A DNA stretch of 64,000 nt from Burkholderia sp. WP9 (lineage in GTDB: Bacteria > Pseudomonadota > Gammaproteobacteria > Burkholderiales > Burkholderiaceae). The stretch is from assembly GCF_900104795.1 (NCBI RefSeq), contig NZ_FNTG01000001.1:1550001-1614000 (forward strand), in the 5' to 3' direction. The notes beneath the pieces were generated by a model. That model ran no database searches, was not told the origin of the DNA, and saw only the letters and a program-made list of their open reading frames with translations. Below are positions 41,818 to 51,764 of this stretch, piece by piece (within the stretch, counting starts at the first letter, position 1; every line of letters begins with the position of its first letter). The translations under genes and the position numbers were made by a program.

Positions 41818-43002
41818 TCAGATCCGTTCGAAGATCGCCGCAATACCCTGCCCGCCGCCAATGCACATCGTGACCAGCGCATAGCGGCCGCCGATCCGCT
41901 GCAATTCATACAGCGCCTTGACGGTGATGAGCGCACCAGTCGCGCCGATCGGGTGGCCGAGCGAAATGCCCGAGCCGTTCGGATTGACCTTGGCGGGATC
42001 GAAGCCCAGCTCCTTGCTGACCGCGCAGGCCTGCGCGGCGAACGCTTCGTTCGCCTCGATCACGTCGAGGTCGGCGACCGTCAGGCCGGCCCGCTCGAGC
42101 GCGCGGCGCGTGGCCGGCACCGGCCCGATGCCCATGTACGCCGGATCGACACCTGCATGCGCATACGACACGAGGCGCGCCAGCGGCTTGATGCCCCGCT
42201 GTTCAGCGACGCTGCGCTCCATCAGCACCACGGCCGCGGCGGCGTCGTTGATGCCCGACGCGTTGCCGGCTGTCACCGTGCCGTTCTCTTTCACGAACAC
42301 GGGTTTCAGCTTGGAGAAATCTTCAGCCGATGCGTTCATGCGCGCGTGCTCGTCCGTGTCGAACACGACATCGCCTTTTTTCGACGGGATCGTGATCGGC
42401 AGGATCTGTTCCTGGAAGTAGCCTTTCGTGATCGCGTTGGCCGCGCGGCGGTGCGATTCGAGCGCGAGTGCGTCCTGCGTTTCACGCGAGATGTCGTACT
42501 TGCGCGCGACGTTCTCGGCGGTCACGCCCATGTGGATCGCCTGGAACGGATCGTTCAGCGCACCGACCATCATGTCGACGAGGCGCGCGTCGCCCATGCG
42601 CTGACCGAAGCGCGCGGCAGGCATGGAATAAGGCGCGCGGCTCATGTTTTCCGCGCCGCCGCCGATCGCGATGTCGGCGTCGCCGAGGAGCACGCTTTGC
42701 GCGGCGGAGACAATGGCCTGCAGGCCGGAGCCGCACAGGCGGTTCACGGTCAGGGCCGGCGCGTGTTGCGCGACACCGCCGTTGATCGCCGCCACGCGTG
42801 CCAGATACATGTCTTTCGCTTCGGTATGCACGACGTTGCCGAACACCACATGGCCGACTTCGTCGCCCGACACGCTGGCGCGGGCCAGCGCATCACGCAC
42901 AACGCGTGCGCCGAGATCGGTTGGCGAAAAATCCTTCAGACTGCCGCCGAAAGCGCCAATTGCCGTGCGCACACCGCTAACCACCACTACGTCTCGTTGC
43001 AT
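41818..43002 (-). CDS. bktB: beta-ketothiolase (BktB-type acetyl-CoA acyltransferase)
   Basis: The 394-residue thiolase has acyl-accepting C90 (NRLCGSGLQA), the histidine in GHPIGATGA and the C-terminal CIGGGQG cysteine. C90 and the total length agree with Cupriavidus necator BktB, which makes 3-ketovaleryl- and acetoacetyl-CoA for polyhydroxyalkanoate. The pha operon with a second thiolase lies 5.5 kb away. ATG 43002 (MQRDVVVVSGVRTAIG) is preferred: the longer frame includes the sugar-kinase end in another phase. It follows the kinase gene by 67 bp. Confidence 0.88.
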   Translation of the reverse strand: MQRDVVVVSGVRTAIGAFGGSLKDFSPTDLGARVVRDALARASVSGDEVGHVVFGNVVHTEAKDMYLARVAAINGGVAQHAPALTVNRLCGSGLQAIVSAAQSVLLGDADIAIGGGAENMSRAPYSMPAARFGQRMGDARLVDMMVGALNDPFQAIHMGVTAENVARKYDISRETQDALALESHRRAANAITKGYFQEQILPITIPSKKGDVVFDTDEHARMNASAEDFSKLKPVFVKENGTVTAGNASGINDAAAAVVLMERSVAEQRGIKPLARLVSYAHAGVDPAYMGIGPVPATRRALERAGLTVADLDVIEANEAFAAQACAVSKELGFDPAKVNPNGSGISLGHPIGATGALITVKALYELQRIGGRYALVTMCIGGGQGIAAIFERI

Positions 43003-43069
43003 CGCTCGCTCCTTCTTTAGTCTCTCAGGATGATTTTGCCTCGGCGGGCCCGCGTCGCAATGCCCGTGT

Positions 43070-44020
43070 TCAGCCCGCCAGAAGTTGTTCGACTGTTGGG
43101 CGCGAAGGAATCGGCGCCACCGCGCCGTAACCTTGCGTGGACAGCGCCGCCGCGACGTTCGCATAACGTGCCGCCGCAAACGGATCGTCACCCGCGACGA
43201 TCCGCGCGATGAACGCGCCGCCGAAGCAGTCGCCCGCGCCGGTTGCATCGACCGCGTTGACGACGTGGCCCGGCACCACACGCCGTTCGTTCGGCGTGGC
43301 GATATATGAGCCTTCCTTGCCGAGCTTGAGCGCGACCACGCGCGGACCGTGCGACAGCAGGAAATCGACGATCTCGTCACGGCCGGTCAGACCCGTGAGT
43401 TCCGTAACATCGTCCCAGCTCGGCAGACAGATGTCGGTCTGGCGAATGGCTTCGAGCATCACCGCGCGCGCCCGCGCGAGCGGCCACAGCTTCAGGCGAA
43501 GATTGGTGTCGAAGCTCACGCGCACGCCATTGGCGCGCGCATGCGCGATCGCTTCGAGCGCCGCATCGCAAGCGCTCAGGCTGATCGCGAGGCTGATGCC
43601 GGACAGATGAATCACCTTGGCCGCGGCAATCGCCTCTAGCGGCAGATCGTGTGGCGCATAACGGCTCGCGGCCGAACCGGCGCGCAGATAGTCGAACGCG
43701 TGGCCATTCGGACCGTGGGACACGAAATACACGCCGGTAGGCGCGTGCGGATCGACCCGCACCAGCGAGGTATCAACCTGTTCACGTTCCCACAGATCGA
43801 CCAGCAAACGCCCGAAATGATCCGCACCGACCGCGGAGACGAAACCCGTCCGCGCGCCTTGCCGGGCGGCTGCGATACAAAAATTCGACGTATCGCCGCC
43901 GAAGCCTTGCAGGTAGTTCGGCTCGTCTTTGGCCGACTGGTTGAATTCGATCATCGCCTCGCCGAGCGCGAGGATGTCGGGGCGCTGAACTTCCGGCGTT
44001 GCAGGCATGCTTGCCGCCAT
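43070..44020 (-). CDS. PfkB family sugar kinase, possibly 2-keto-3-deoxygluconate kinase
   Basis: The 316-residue ribokinase-fold protein has N-terminal GGDTSNFCIAAARQGA and the catalytic/anion-hole motif DATGAGDCFGGAFIA near residue 247. YFVSHGPNGHAFDYLRAGSA resembles the substrate-lid region of KdgK-type kinases, so phosphorylation of 2-keto-3-deoxygluconate is the best guess; other sugar acids are possible. Its ATG is 3 nt after the rimO stop, suggesting translational coupling to an unrelated tRNA/ribosome-modification gene. Confidence 0.8.
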   Translation of the reverse strand: MAASMPATPEVQRPDILALGEAMIEFNQSAKDEPNYLQGFGGDTSNFCIAAARQGARTGFVSAVGADHFGRLLVDLWEREQVDTSLVRVDPHAPTGVYFVSHGPNGHAFDYLRAGSAASRYAPHDLPLEAIAAAKVIHLSGISLAISLSACDAALEAIAHARANGVRVSFDTNLRLKLWPLARARAVMLEAIRQTDICLPSWDDVTELTGLTGRDEIVDFLLSHGPRVVALKLGKEGSYIATPNERRVVPGHVVNAVDATGAGDCFGGAFIARIVAGDDPFAAARYANVAAALSTQGYGAVAPIPSRPTVEQLLAG

Positions 44021-44023
44021 TGC

Positions 44024-45409
44024 TTAAACCTCGCCCCACAGGTCGTGACCGTCGGCGCCGGTGATCTTCACCGACACGAAGTCGCCGACCTTGTAGCGCT
44101 TGGACGCCTTGGCGGCCGGCGCGATATACACGACGCCGTCGATCTCCGGCGCGTCCGCCGCGGTGCGGCCGATGCCGCCGTCCGCGTTGATCTCGTCGAC
44201 CAACACCTTCAGCGTCTTGCCGACCTTCTTCGCGATACGTTTGGCCGACACTTCTTCGGCGACTTCCATGAAACGCGCGCGGCGCTCTTCGCGCACTTCG
44301 TCGGGCAATGCACCGTCGAGTTCGTTGGCCGTTGCGCCTTCGACCGGCGAGTACGCAAAGCAGCCGACGCGGTCGAGTTCCGCTTCGCGGATGAAATCGA
44401 GCAGCGTCTGGAACTGCTCTTCGGTCTCACCGGGGAAGCCGGCGATGAACGTGCTACGGATGGTCAGATCCGGGCACATCTCGCGCCACTTCTTCACGCG
44501 CTCCATCACCTTCTCGGCGTTGGCCGGGCGCTTCATGCGCTTCAGGACTTCCGGATGCGCGTGCTGGAACGGCACGTCGAGGTATGGCAGCACGTGGCCC
44601 TTGAACGGGCCTTCGGCCATCATGGGGATCACTTCGTCCACGCTCGGATACGGATACACGTAATGCAGACGCACCCATGCGCCGTATTGCGCGGCGAGTT
44701 CGCCGAGCGCGCCGACCAGGTCGGTCATGCGCGTCTTGATCGGCTTGCCGTTCCAGAAACCGGTGCGGTATTTGACGTCGACGCCATACGCGCTCGTGTC
44801 CTGCGAAATCACCAGCAGTTCCTTCACGCCCGACTTGAACAGATTTTCCGCTTCGAGCATCACGTCGGCGACGGGACGCGACACCAGGTCGCCGCGCATG
44901 GACGGGATGATGCAGAACGTGCAGCGGTGATTGCAGCCTTCGGAAATCTTCAGGTACGCGTAGTGGCGCGGCGTGAGCTTCACGCCGGCGGCCGGCACCA
45001 GATCGACGAACGGATCGTGCGGCTTCGGCAGATGGGTGTGCACGTGCTGCATGACTTCGCCGAGCGCGTGCGGACCGGTCACGGCCAGCACCTTGGGATG
45101 CACTTCTTCGATCAGCCCCGAGCCGCTCGCGCTCTTCTTGGCGCCGAGGCAGCCGGTCACGATCACCTTGCCATTTTCGTTGAGCGCTTCGCCGATCGCG
45201 TCGAGGCTTTCCTGCACCGCTTCGTCGATGAAGCCGCAGGTGTTGACGACCACGAGGTCCGCGCCGTCGTACGTGCCGGAAATCTCGTAACCTTCGGCGC
45301 GCAGTTGGGTGATGATCTGCTCGGAATCGACCAGGGCTTTCGGGCAGCCGAGCGAGACAAAGCCAACCTTCGGCGTGGCATTCGGGGCAATCGGGGGGGT
45401 GGCAGACAT
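44024..45409 (-). CDS. rimO: ribosomal protein S12 methylthiotransferase
   Basis: The 461-residue radical-SAM enzyme methylthiolates an aspartate of ribosomal protein S12. An N-terminal methylthiotransferase domain has cysteines in SLGCPKA, NTCGF and TGCLG that bind one 4Fe-4S cluster. The radical-SAM CxxxCxxC motif is [14 protein letters not shown] near residue 152. A C-terminal TRAM domain ends [15 protein letters not shown]. The GC-P-K signature distinguishes RimO from MiaB. ATG 45409 ([10 protein letters not shown]) is preferred over the in-frame Met 16 codons earlier. Confidence 0.95.
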   Translation of the reverse strand: MSATPPIAPNATPKVGFVSLGCPKALVDSEQIITQLRAEGYEISGTYDGADLVVVNTCGFIDEAVQESLDAIGEALNENGKVIVTGCLGAKKSASGSGLIEEVHPKVLAVTGPHALGEVMQHVHTHLPKPHDPFVDLVPAAGVKLTPRHYAYLKISEGCNHRCTFCIIPSMRGDLVSRPVADVMLEAENLFKSGVKELLVISQDTSAYGVDVKYRTGFWNGKPIKTRMTDLVGALGELAAQYGAWVRLHYVYPYPSVDEVIPMMAEGPFKGHVLPYLDVPFQHAHPEVLKRMKRPANAEKVMERVKKWREMCPDLTIRSTFIAGFPGETEEQFQTLLDFIREAELDRVGCFAYSPVEGATANELDGALPDEVREERRARFMEVAEEVSAKRIAKKVGKTLKVLVDEINADGGIGRTAADAPEIDGVVYIAPAAKASKRYKVGDFVSVKITGADGHDLWGEV

Positions 45410-45490
45410 GGGGAACCGCTTGAAGACGTTAAACCCTGAATTGTAGCGGTTCGCCACGGCTGCCGCTCGTAAGTCTTTGAATTTCCGCCT

Positions 45491-46513
45491 TCAACCGGCC
45501 GCGGCGTGCGCCGGATCGAGCCGGCCGGCAGACTCGGACTGATGTGGCGCGATTAATTTATCGAATCCCAAAGCGCGCTCGATCATCGCCAGAATTTCGT
45601 GCGAATCCTGCACCCGGCGGATCGCCGCGTGCAGTTCGGCCGCCTGCGGCCAGGTGCGCTGCAGGTAGCTGAGCCACTTCTTGACGCGTCCATGCTCGTG
45701 ACGGGAGGCGACGCGGGCCTGTAATTTCCGCAGATAGCCGGCCATGTGACGAAGCACCTGATGCCATTCCCCTTCGGATGGGGACCGATCCATCAGGCCG
45801 CGTATCCTGAGCGCCAGGAACGGGTCCGATACGGCGCCCCGCCCGAGCATCACGTCCGCACAACCGCTGACAGCGCGGCAGCGCTCCCAGTCAGCCACCG
45901 TCCAGACTTCTCCGTTCGCGATAACCGGCACGTCCACGGCCGAATCGATACGCGCGATCCACTCCCAGTGAGCCGGCGGCCGGTAGCCGTGATCGCGCGT
46001 CCTCGCATGCACGACGAGCGAGGCGGCGCCGCCTTCGGCGAGCGCGACCGCGCAATCGATCGCCAGCGACGTGTCGGAGACGCCAAGGCGCATTTTGGCC
46101 GTCACGGCGATGCCGGCAGGCACAGCGGCCCGAACCGACGACACGATCCGGTTCAGTTGTTCAGGGTCGGCCAGCAGCATGGCACCGCCGCCGTGCTGAT
46201 TGACCACCTTGGCGGGACAGCCGAAGTTCAGGTCGATGCCGTGCGGTGACAAGGTGGCCGCATGCGCGGCATTCAGCGCCATCCATTCGGGATCGCTGCC
46301 GAGCAACTGGATCACCATCGGCGTACCGGCGCGGGTGTAGGCGCCGTCGAGCACTTCGGGGGCTTCCCTTTCGTAGACCCGGCCGGGAAGCAAAGAGCCC
46401 GTCACCCGGACGAACTCGGACACGCATCCGTCGAATCCGCCCATGCCGGTCAGCACGTCGCGCAATACGTAGTCAGCGAGCCCCTCCATGGGGGCGAGGA
46501 AGAGGCGGCTCAT
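45491..46513 (-). CDS. dusC: tRNA-dihydrouridine synthase C
   Basis: The 340-residue FMN enzyme reduces uridine 16 of tRNA. N-terminal LFLAPMEGLADYVLRDVLT and catalytic NFGCPAKVVNQHGGGAMLL are characteristic; the cysteine in GCPAK is the proton donor. VVHARTRDHGYRPPAHWEWI and VIANGEVW are FMN-binding segments. ATG 46513 gives the usual MSRLFLAPMEG start. The extended frame upstream is Pro/Gly/Ser-rich and lacks similarity. It precedes rimO by 81 bp in the same direction. Confidence 0.94.
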   Translation of the reverse strand: MSRLFLAPMEGLADYVLRDVLTGMGGFDGCVSEFVRVTGSLLPGRVYEREAPEVLDGAYTRAGTPMVIQLLGSDPEWMALNAAHAATLSPHGIDLNFGCPAKVVNQHGGGAMLLADPEQLNRIVSSVRAAVPAGIAVTAKMRLGVSDTSLAIDCAVALAEGGAASLVVHARTRDHGYRPPAHWEWIARIDSAVDVPVIANGEVWTVADWERCRAVSGCADVMLGRGAVSDPFLALRIRGLMDRSPSEGEWHQVLRHMAGYLRKLQARVASRHEHGRVKKWLSYLQRTWPQAAELHAAIRRVQDSHEILAMIERALGFDKLIAPHQSESAGRLDPAHAAAG

Positions 46514-46805
46514 GGGGAAACGGGCGCCGGGAGGCGGTGGGTTTCCAGAGGGCGACTGGGGCAGTGATGAAACATGAGATCGACCGTGGGAATGGGGGGA
46601 GTCGGCGGCCAGAGCGCCCTCTCCGAAGAAAATGCCCCACACACGCAGCCGCCGATTGTACCGCGCCGGCGCCTTACGGTCGCAGCCGTGCCCTCCGCAT
46701 CGGCGCGCAGGCTGCGCCGTTACTCACCTGTTAAGGGCGGTGGCCCCGGGTGGCCCCGTATGGCGCCCCGACGCGTGGAAACACCACTAGCTTGAGCCCC
46801 CGCCC

Positions 46806-47423
46806 TTACTTCTTCTCCGGCTCCGGATTACCCTGCGGAGTAGCCGGTACATTGCCGGCACCGGCCACGTTGACCGGACCACCTGGCGTAAACGGGAAAG
46901 TAGCGAACATCGACTTCGCCTGATTCTGCATCTGCTCCTGCATCTGCACGAACATGTTCTTCGACTGTTCGATGTAGCTGGTCATCATGCCCTGCATCAT
47001 CGGCGCCTGCATGTTCATGAACTGCGACCAGACCTCGGGATTCATGGCCTTGCCTTCGTACAGATTCTTCGACTGGTCGGCGAGCTTCGCCTGAATGTCG
47101 ATGAATGCCTGGATGTTCTTTTCCAGATACGTGCCCATCATGCCCTGCATCGCATGACCGTAGAAACGGATGATCTGCGAGAGCATCGACGACGAGAACA
47201 TCGGCAAGCCGCCGCTTTCCTCTTCGAGAATGATCTGCAACAGGATGGCGCGCGTCAGATCCTCGTTGCTCTTCGCATCGATGACCTTGAAATCCTCTTG
47301 ATCCAACACGAGCTGTTTGACGTCCGTCAGCGTGATGTACGTGCTTGTCTCGGTATCGTAGAGCCGACGATTCGGATATTTCTTGATCAGTCGTTCGGCT
47401 GTTTTCTTTGTAGTAGTGGTCAT
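46806..47423 (-). CDS. phaR: polyhydroxyalkanoate synthesis repressor PhaR
   Basis: The 205-residue regulator represses phasin and other PHA genes and also binds PHB granules. The N-terminal DNA-binding domain is RLIKKYPNRRLYDTETSTYI (about 10-30). A PHB-accumulation regulatory domain follows (ILLQIILEEESGGLPMFS). The C-terminal half is Met/Gln-rich (MNMQAPMMQGMMTSYIEQSK) with phasin-like amphipathic helices. ATG 47423 (MTTTTKKTAERLIKK) is chosen. It is the last gene of the phaC-A-B-R array, 133 bp after phaB. Confidence 0.95.
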   Translation of the reverse strand: MTTTTKKTAERLIKKYPNRRLYDTETSTYITLTDVKQLVLDQEDFKVIDAKSNEDLTRAILLQIILEEESGGLPMFSSSMLSQIIRFYGHAMQGMMGTYLEKNIQAFIDIQAKLADQSKNLYEGKAMNPEVWSQFMNMQAPMMQGMMTSYIEQSKNMFVQMQEQMQNQAKSMFATFPFTPGGPVNVAGAGNVPATPQGNPEPEKK

Positions 47424-47556
47424 GTAACGCCTTTGAGCGCAAGTCGAGCGCGGAAACGGCGTCATACCGGCTGCGCAATCTGGTCATCGCGCAATCGAGA
47501 CGCCGCCGAACCATCTGAGCCGAAGCACGCCGCCTCGTGAGCGGCGCGCCCGTGAC

Positions 47557-48297
47557 TCAGCCCATATGCAATCCGCCGTTCAGCGAAAAATCAGCACCCG
47601 TGGAGAAACCCGATTCTTCCGATGCCAGCCATGCCACGATCGAGCCGATTTCCTGCGGCTGACCCAGACGGCGCACCGGAATCGTCGCGATGATCTTTTC
47701 CAGCACGTCGGGGCGGATCGACTTGACCATATCGGTGCCGATGTAGCCCGGCGACACGGTGTTGACCGTCACGCCCTTGGTGGCCACTTCCTGCGCCAGC
47801 GACATCGTGAAACCGTGAATGCCGGCCTTCGCGGTCGAGTAGTTGGTCTGGCCGAACTGGCCCTTCTGGCCGTTCACCGACGAAATGTTGATGATGCGGC
47901 CAAAGCCACGCTCGACCATGCCGTCGATCACCTGCTTGGTGACGTTGAAGAGGCTGGTCAGGTTGGTGTCGATCACCGCCGTCCAGTCTTCGTGGGTCAT
48001 CTTGCGGAACACGACGTCGCGCGTAATGCCCGCGTTGTTCACCAGCACGTCGATCTCGCCGACTTCGGCCTTGACCTTGTCGAACGCGTTCTTGGTCGAC
48101 TCCCAATCGCCGACGTTGCCTTCGGACGCGATGAAATCGAAGCCCAGCGCCTTCTGCTCTTCGAGCCACTTCACCCGGCGCGGCGAATTCGGGCCGCAGC
48201 CCGCGACGACCTTGAAGCCCTCTTTGTGCAGCCGCTGGCAAATGCTCGTGCCGATGCCACCCATCCCGCCCGTTACGTACGCAATTCGCTGTGTCAT
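47557..48297 (-). CDS. phaB: acetoacetyl-CoA reductase
   Basis: The 246-residue short-chain dehydrogenase makes (R)-3-hydroxybutyryl-CoA with NADPH, the second step of PHB synthesis. Cofactor motif TGGMGGIG (9-16), NNAG (87-90) and catalytic S140, Y153, K157 (YSTAK) are all present. Length and the catalytic Ser and Tyr positions agree with the Cupriavidus enzyme. It lies between phaA and phaR in the same direction. Confidence 0.96.
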   Translation of the reverse strand: MTQRIAYVTGGMGGIGTSICQRLHKEGFKVVAGCGPNSPRRVKWLEEQKALGFDFIASEGNVGDWESTKNAFDKVKAEVGEIDVLVNNAGITRDVVFRKMTHEDWTAVIDTNLTSLFNVTKQVIDGMVERGFGRIINISSVNGQKGQFGQTNYSTAKAGIHGFTMSLAQEVATKGVTVNTVSPGYIGTDMVKSIRPDVLEKIIATIPVRRLGQPQEIGSIVAWLASEESGFSTGADFSLNGGLHMG

Positions 48298-48443
48298 AAA
48301 CTACACTCCGTTATCGTTTTCGAGGCACCGACCGGCCGCCTCTTCCCTCGTCTGTGCTTCATCTCCGCAGCCGCCGGGCGACCGGCCGACGAGGCCACCG
48401 CTGACCGCGCGCGTGACGCGCGCGGCAACGCTCCGTTTGCCAC

Positions 48444-48470
48444 GTGACCGACGCCTGTGGTGTCGGTCAC
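48444..48470. repeat. inverted repeat between phaA and phaB
   Basis: GTGACCGAC (48444-48452) and GTCGGTCAC (48462-48470) form a 9-bp stem with a 9-nt loop, 11 bp beyond the phaA stop. No T-run follows, so it may act as an mRNA stabiliser between cistrons. Confidence 0.5.
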
Positions 48471-48480
48471 GCGGCGATAC

Positions 48481-49662
48481 TCAAGCGCGCTCAAGCGCCA
48501 GCGCCACACCCATGCCGCCGCCGATACACAGCGACGCCAAACCCTTCTTCGCATCGCGCTTCTGCATTTCGTGCAGCAGCGTGACGAGAATCCGGCAGCC
48601 GGACGCGCCGATCGGATGGCCGATCGCAATCGCGCCGCCGTTCACGTTGATCTTCGACGTGTCCCAGCCCATCTGCTGATTCACTGCACATGCCTGCGCG
48701 GCGAACGCTTCGTTGATTTCCATCAGGTCCAGATCGGCCGGCGTCCAGCCCGCGCGTTCGAGACAACGGCGCGAAGCCGGCACCGGGCCCATGCCCATCA
48801 CTTTCGGATCCAGACCCGAGGTGGCGTACGCCTTGATGCGCGCGAGCGGCTTGAGGCCGAGCGCCTCCGCCTTCTTCGCCGACATCACCAGCACCGCCGC
48901 CGCGCCGTCGTTCAGACCCGACGCATTGGCCGCCGTGACCGAACCTTCCTTCGAGAAAGCCGGCTTCAGGCTCGAGAGCGATTCAGCCGTCACGCCATGG
49001 CGCACGAACTCGTCGGTGGCGAAACGCAGCGGCTCGCCCTTGCGTTGCGGAATCTCGACCGGCACGATTTCGTCGTCGAAACGGCCCGCTTTCTGCGCGG
49101 CTTCCGCCTTGTTCTGCGACAGCGCCGCGAACGCGTCCTGCTGCTCGCGCGTGATGCCGTATTCCTTGGCGACGTTTTCCGCCGTCACGCCCATGTGGTA
49201 CTGGTTGTAGACGTCCCACAGGCCGTCGACGATCATCGAGTCGACCAGCTTCGCGTCACCCATGCGGAAACCGTCGCGCGAGCCCGGCAGCACGTGCGGC
49301 GCCGCGCTCATGTTTTCCTGACCGCCGGCCACCACGATATCGGCGTCGCCCGCGATGATCGCGTTGGCCGCGAGCATCACGGCCTTCAGGCCCGAGCCGC
49401 ACACCACGTTGATCGTCATGGCGGGCACGGCGTTCGGCAAGCCCGCCTTGATCAGCGACTGACGCGCCGGATTCTGGCCCGAGCCTGCCGTCAGCACCTG
49501 ACCCAGGATCACTTCGCTCACCTGCTCGGGCTTCAGCCCTGCTCGCTCGAGTACCGCGCGAATCACCGTGGCGCCGAGATCGGGCGCGGCGATCTTCGCC
49601 AGCGACCCACCAAATTTGCCAACTGCCGTACGGGCGGCCGATACGATCACAACATCAGTCAT
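48481..49662 (-). CDS. phaA: acetyl-CoA acetyltransferase (PHB beta-ketothiolase)
   Basis: The 393-residue thiolase condenses two acetyl-CoA to acetoacetyl-CoA. Catalytic C88 ([10 protein letters not shown]), the late GHPIGASG histidine and the CIGGGMG cysteine are present. Length and C88 equal Cupriavidus PhaA. ATG 49662 ([15 protein letters not shown]) is chosen since GGAGG lies 8 nt upstream. The preceding ATG at 49668 is only 2 nt from that site. It follows phaC by 177 bp, within which a 13-bp direct repeat occurs. Confidence 0.95.
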   Translation of the reverse strand: MTDVVIVSAARTAVGKFGGSLAKIAAPDLGATVIRAVLERAGLKPEQVSEVILGQVLTAGSGQNPARQSLIKAGLPNAVPAMTINVVCGSGLKAVMLAANAIIAGDADIVVAGGQENMSAAPHVLPGSRDGFRMGDAKLVDSMIVDGLWDVYNQYHMGVTAENVAKEYGITREQQDAFAALSQNKAEAAQKAGRFDDEIVPVEIPQRKGEPLRFATDEFVRHGVTAESLSSLKPAFSKEGSVTAANASGLNDGAAAVLVMSAKKAEALGLKPLARIKAYATSGLDPKVMGMGPVPASRRCLERAGWTPADLDLMEINEAFAAQACAVNQQMGWDTSKINVNGGAIAIGHPIGASGCRILVTLLHEMQKRDAKKGLASLCIGGGMGVALALERA

Positions 49663-49753
49663 TTCCATATCCTCCGGGCGAGTCGGCCAAATGCGCCGCA
49701 GCCCGTCAAGTTAAAAATCTCGTTGCTTCTGCTTATGCGCCAGGATCACGCGT

Positions 49754-49788
49754 CAACTCAGCGCGCCAACTCAGCGCGCCAGCTCAGC
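49754..49788. repeat. 13-bp direct repeats between phaC and phaA
   Basis: CAACTCAGCGCGC occurs twice in tandem with a third partial, slightly altered copy (CAGCTCAGC). The array lies in the gap between the phaC stop and the phaA start. Its role is unknown. Confidence 0.7.
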
Positions 49789-49838
49789 CGGACGCTCGTT
49801 CACAGCGCAAAGGACCGCGCTGTGAAGCAAGCTCGAAC

Positions 49839-51764
49839 CTACTCCCGTTGCCGTACATAGCGTCCGGGCGCCGGCTCGATCACCGGGAATTCCGCCGAGC
49901 CTGCAGAGGCCCGCGGCTTCACCTTCTTGCCGCCGTGCTGATCGAGCCACGTGGTCCATTCGGGCCACCAGCTGCCAGGCACTTCGGTCGCCTGATCGAG
50001 CCATTCCTCGGCATTCTCCGGCAGCGTTTTGACGTCGCCTTCCAGCATCCAGAAATTGCGCTTTTTCTTCGCGGGCGGATTGATCACGCCGGCAATGTGG
50101 CCCGATGCGCCGAGCACGAACTTCAACGGCCCGCTGAGCAGCGGCACCGACGCGTACGCCGTTTGCCACGGCACGATATGGTCCTCGCGTGACCCGTAAA
50201 TGAAGGTGGGCACGTCGATCTTCGACAGGTCGACCGGCTCGCCGCAGGTGGTCAACGCACCCGGCTCGCGCAGACGATTTTCGAGGTACGTATTGCGCAA
50301 ATACCAGACGTACATCGGGCCCGGCAGGCTGGTCGAGTCGCTGTTCCAGTAGAGCAGATCGAACGGAACCGGCGTGCGCCCTTTGAGGTAATTGTCGACG
50401 ACGTAGTTCCACACCAGATCATTCGGCCGCAGGAACGAGAACGTGTTGGCGAACTCGATGCCGCGCATCAGCCCTGGCGCCGTACCGTTCTTGCCGCCGA
50501 TGGTCTGCTCGCGCATCTGCACATGCGCCTCGTCGACGAACACGTCGAGCACGCCCGTGTCCGAGAAATCGAGCATGGCGGTGAGCAGCGTCATGGACGC
50601 AGCCGGATGTTCGCCGCGCGCCGCGGCCACCGCCAGCGCCGTGGCGAGCATCGTGCCGCCCACACAGAAGCCGAGCGTATTGATCTGCTCGCGACCGCTG
50701 ATTTTGCTCACCGTCTCAATGGCGGTGAGCACGCCTTCGCCGATATAGTCGTCCCACGTCTTATGCGCGATGGATTGATCCGCGTTGCGCCACGAAATCA
50801 GGAACACCTGATGCCCCGAATCGAGTCCGTGGGCAACCAGCGAATTCTCCGGTTGCAGATCGAGAATGTAGAACTTGTTGATGCAAGGCGGCACGATGAG
50901 CAGCGGCCGTTCGCGCACGGTCGCCGTGCGCGGCTTGTACTGGATCACCTGCATCAGATCGTTTTCGAACACCACCGAGCCTTCGGTGTTCGCGAGATTG
51001 TCGCCGACCACGAAACCCGATTCGTCGGTCTGCGAAATCTTGCCGCGCTGCAAGTCGGTGAGCAGGTTCATCACGCCCTGGCGCAAGCTCTCGCCCTTGC
51101 TGTCCAGCAAGGTCTTCTGCGCTTCCGGATTCAGGGCGAAGAAGTTGCTCGGCGACGCCGCCGCGGTCCACTGCTGGACAGCGAAACGGATACGCTCACG
51201 CACCTTGGGTTCCGTGTCGAGCGCGTCGACCATTTCCTGCAGATAGCGCGCGTTCAACAGATACCAGGCGGCAGTGAATGCGTAGGCCGGCGCCGCACTC
51301 CATGCGTCGGAACTGAAGCGGCGATCCTTGAGTTCGGGCGCTTTGGTTGCGGACGTGGTGGCTTGCTGGATCAACTCCATTGCCTCGCGCGAATAGTCAG
51401 CCTGCAGCTTCTGCAGTCGCTCGGAGGGAATGGCTGCACTCGGTATGTTCAGACCGGCGAAAGACGGCATGGCCGGCATTGCTCCGGCCGCCAGTTTGCT
51501 GAAGTCCGGCATGCCGGGAAACGACGGCATTTGCGGCAGACCCGCTTGCGGTATCTGGAACGGCATGGGCAGCGGCATTTGAGGCATTGGGAAAGGCATG
51601 CCGTTGCCGCCGGGTGGCGTGCCAAGCGAGCGCCAGGCGCCCATCCAGGCGTCGAACAGCTGCTGCATCCCTGGGGCCGGCGCTGCACCGCTCGTACCGG
51701 CCTGCTGCGTGTTCTCCGTCGAGGAGTCCGTCTTGGGGGAAGCTGAGGTATGTGATGCTGCCAT
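49839..51764 (-). CDS. phaC: class I polyhydroxyalkanoate synthase
   Basis: The 641-residue granule-bound synthase polymerises hydroxyacyl-CoA. The catalytic triad is C367 in the lipase-like box GFCVGG, D528 in SREDHIVPW and H556 in GASGHIAGV. The uniform offset of 48 from Cupriavidus C319/D480/H508 reflects a longer N-terminus. Residues 51-100 form a Pro/Met/Gly-rich stretch (GMPFPMPQMPLPMPFQIPQ). ATG 51764 is chosen because a promoter at 51882-51911 excludes the longer frame. It is the first gene of phaC-A-B-R. Confidence 0.95.
   Translation of the reverse strand: MAASHTSASPKTDSSTENTQQAGTSGAAPAPGMQQLFDAWMGAWRSLGTPPGGNGMPFPMPQMPLPMPFQIPQAGLPQMPSFPGMPDFSKLAAGAMPAMPSFAGLNIPSAAIPSERLQKLQADYSREAMELIQQATTSATKAPELKDRRFSSDAWSAAPAYAFTAAWYLLNARYLQEMVDALDTEPKVRERIRFAVQQWTAAASPSNFFALNPEAQKTLLDSKGESLRQGVMNLLTDLQRGKISQTDESGFVVGDNLANTEGSVVFENDLMQVIQYKPRTATVRERPLLIVPPCINKFYILDLQPENSLVAHGLDSGHQVFLISWRNADQSIAHKTWDDYIGEGVLTAIETVSKISGREQINTLGFCVGGTMLATALAVAAARGEHPAASMTLLTAMLDFSDTGVLDVFVDEAHVQMREQTIGGKNGTAPGLMRGIEFANTFSFLRPNDLVWNYVVDNYLKGRTPVPFDLLYWNSDSTSLPGPMYVWYLRNTYLENRLREPGALTTCGEPVDLSKIDVPTFIYGSREDHIVPWQTAYASVPLLSGPLKFVLGASGHIAGVINPPAKKKRNFWMLEGDVKTLPENAEEWLDQATEVPGSWWPEWTTWLDQHGGKKVKPRASAGSAEFPVIEPAPGRYVRQRE

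Noticed and set aside
43649..45439. A 596-codon plus-strand open frame opposite rimO and the sugar kinase
   Set aside because: It is antisense to two clear genes. Its His/Arg/Asp-rich composition reflects GC-rich third positions; there is no motif or ribosome-binding site.
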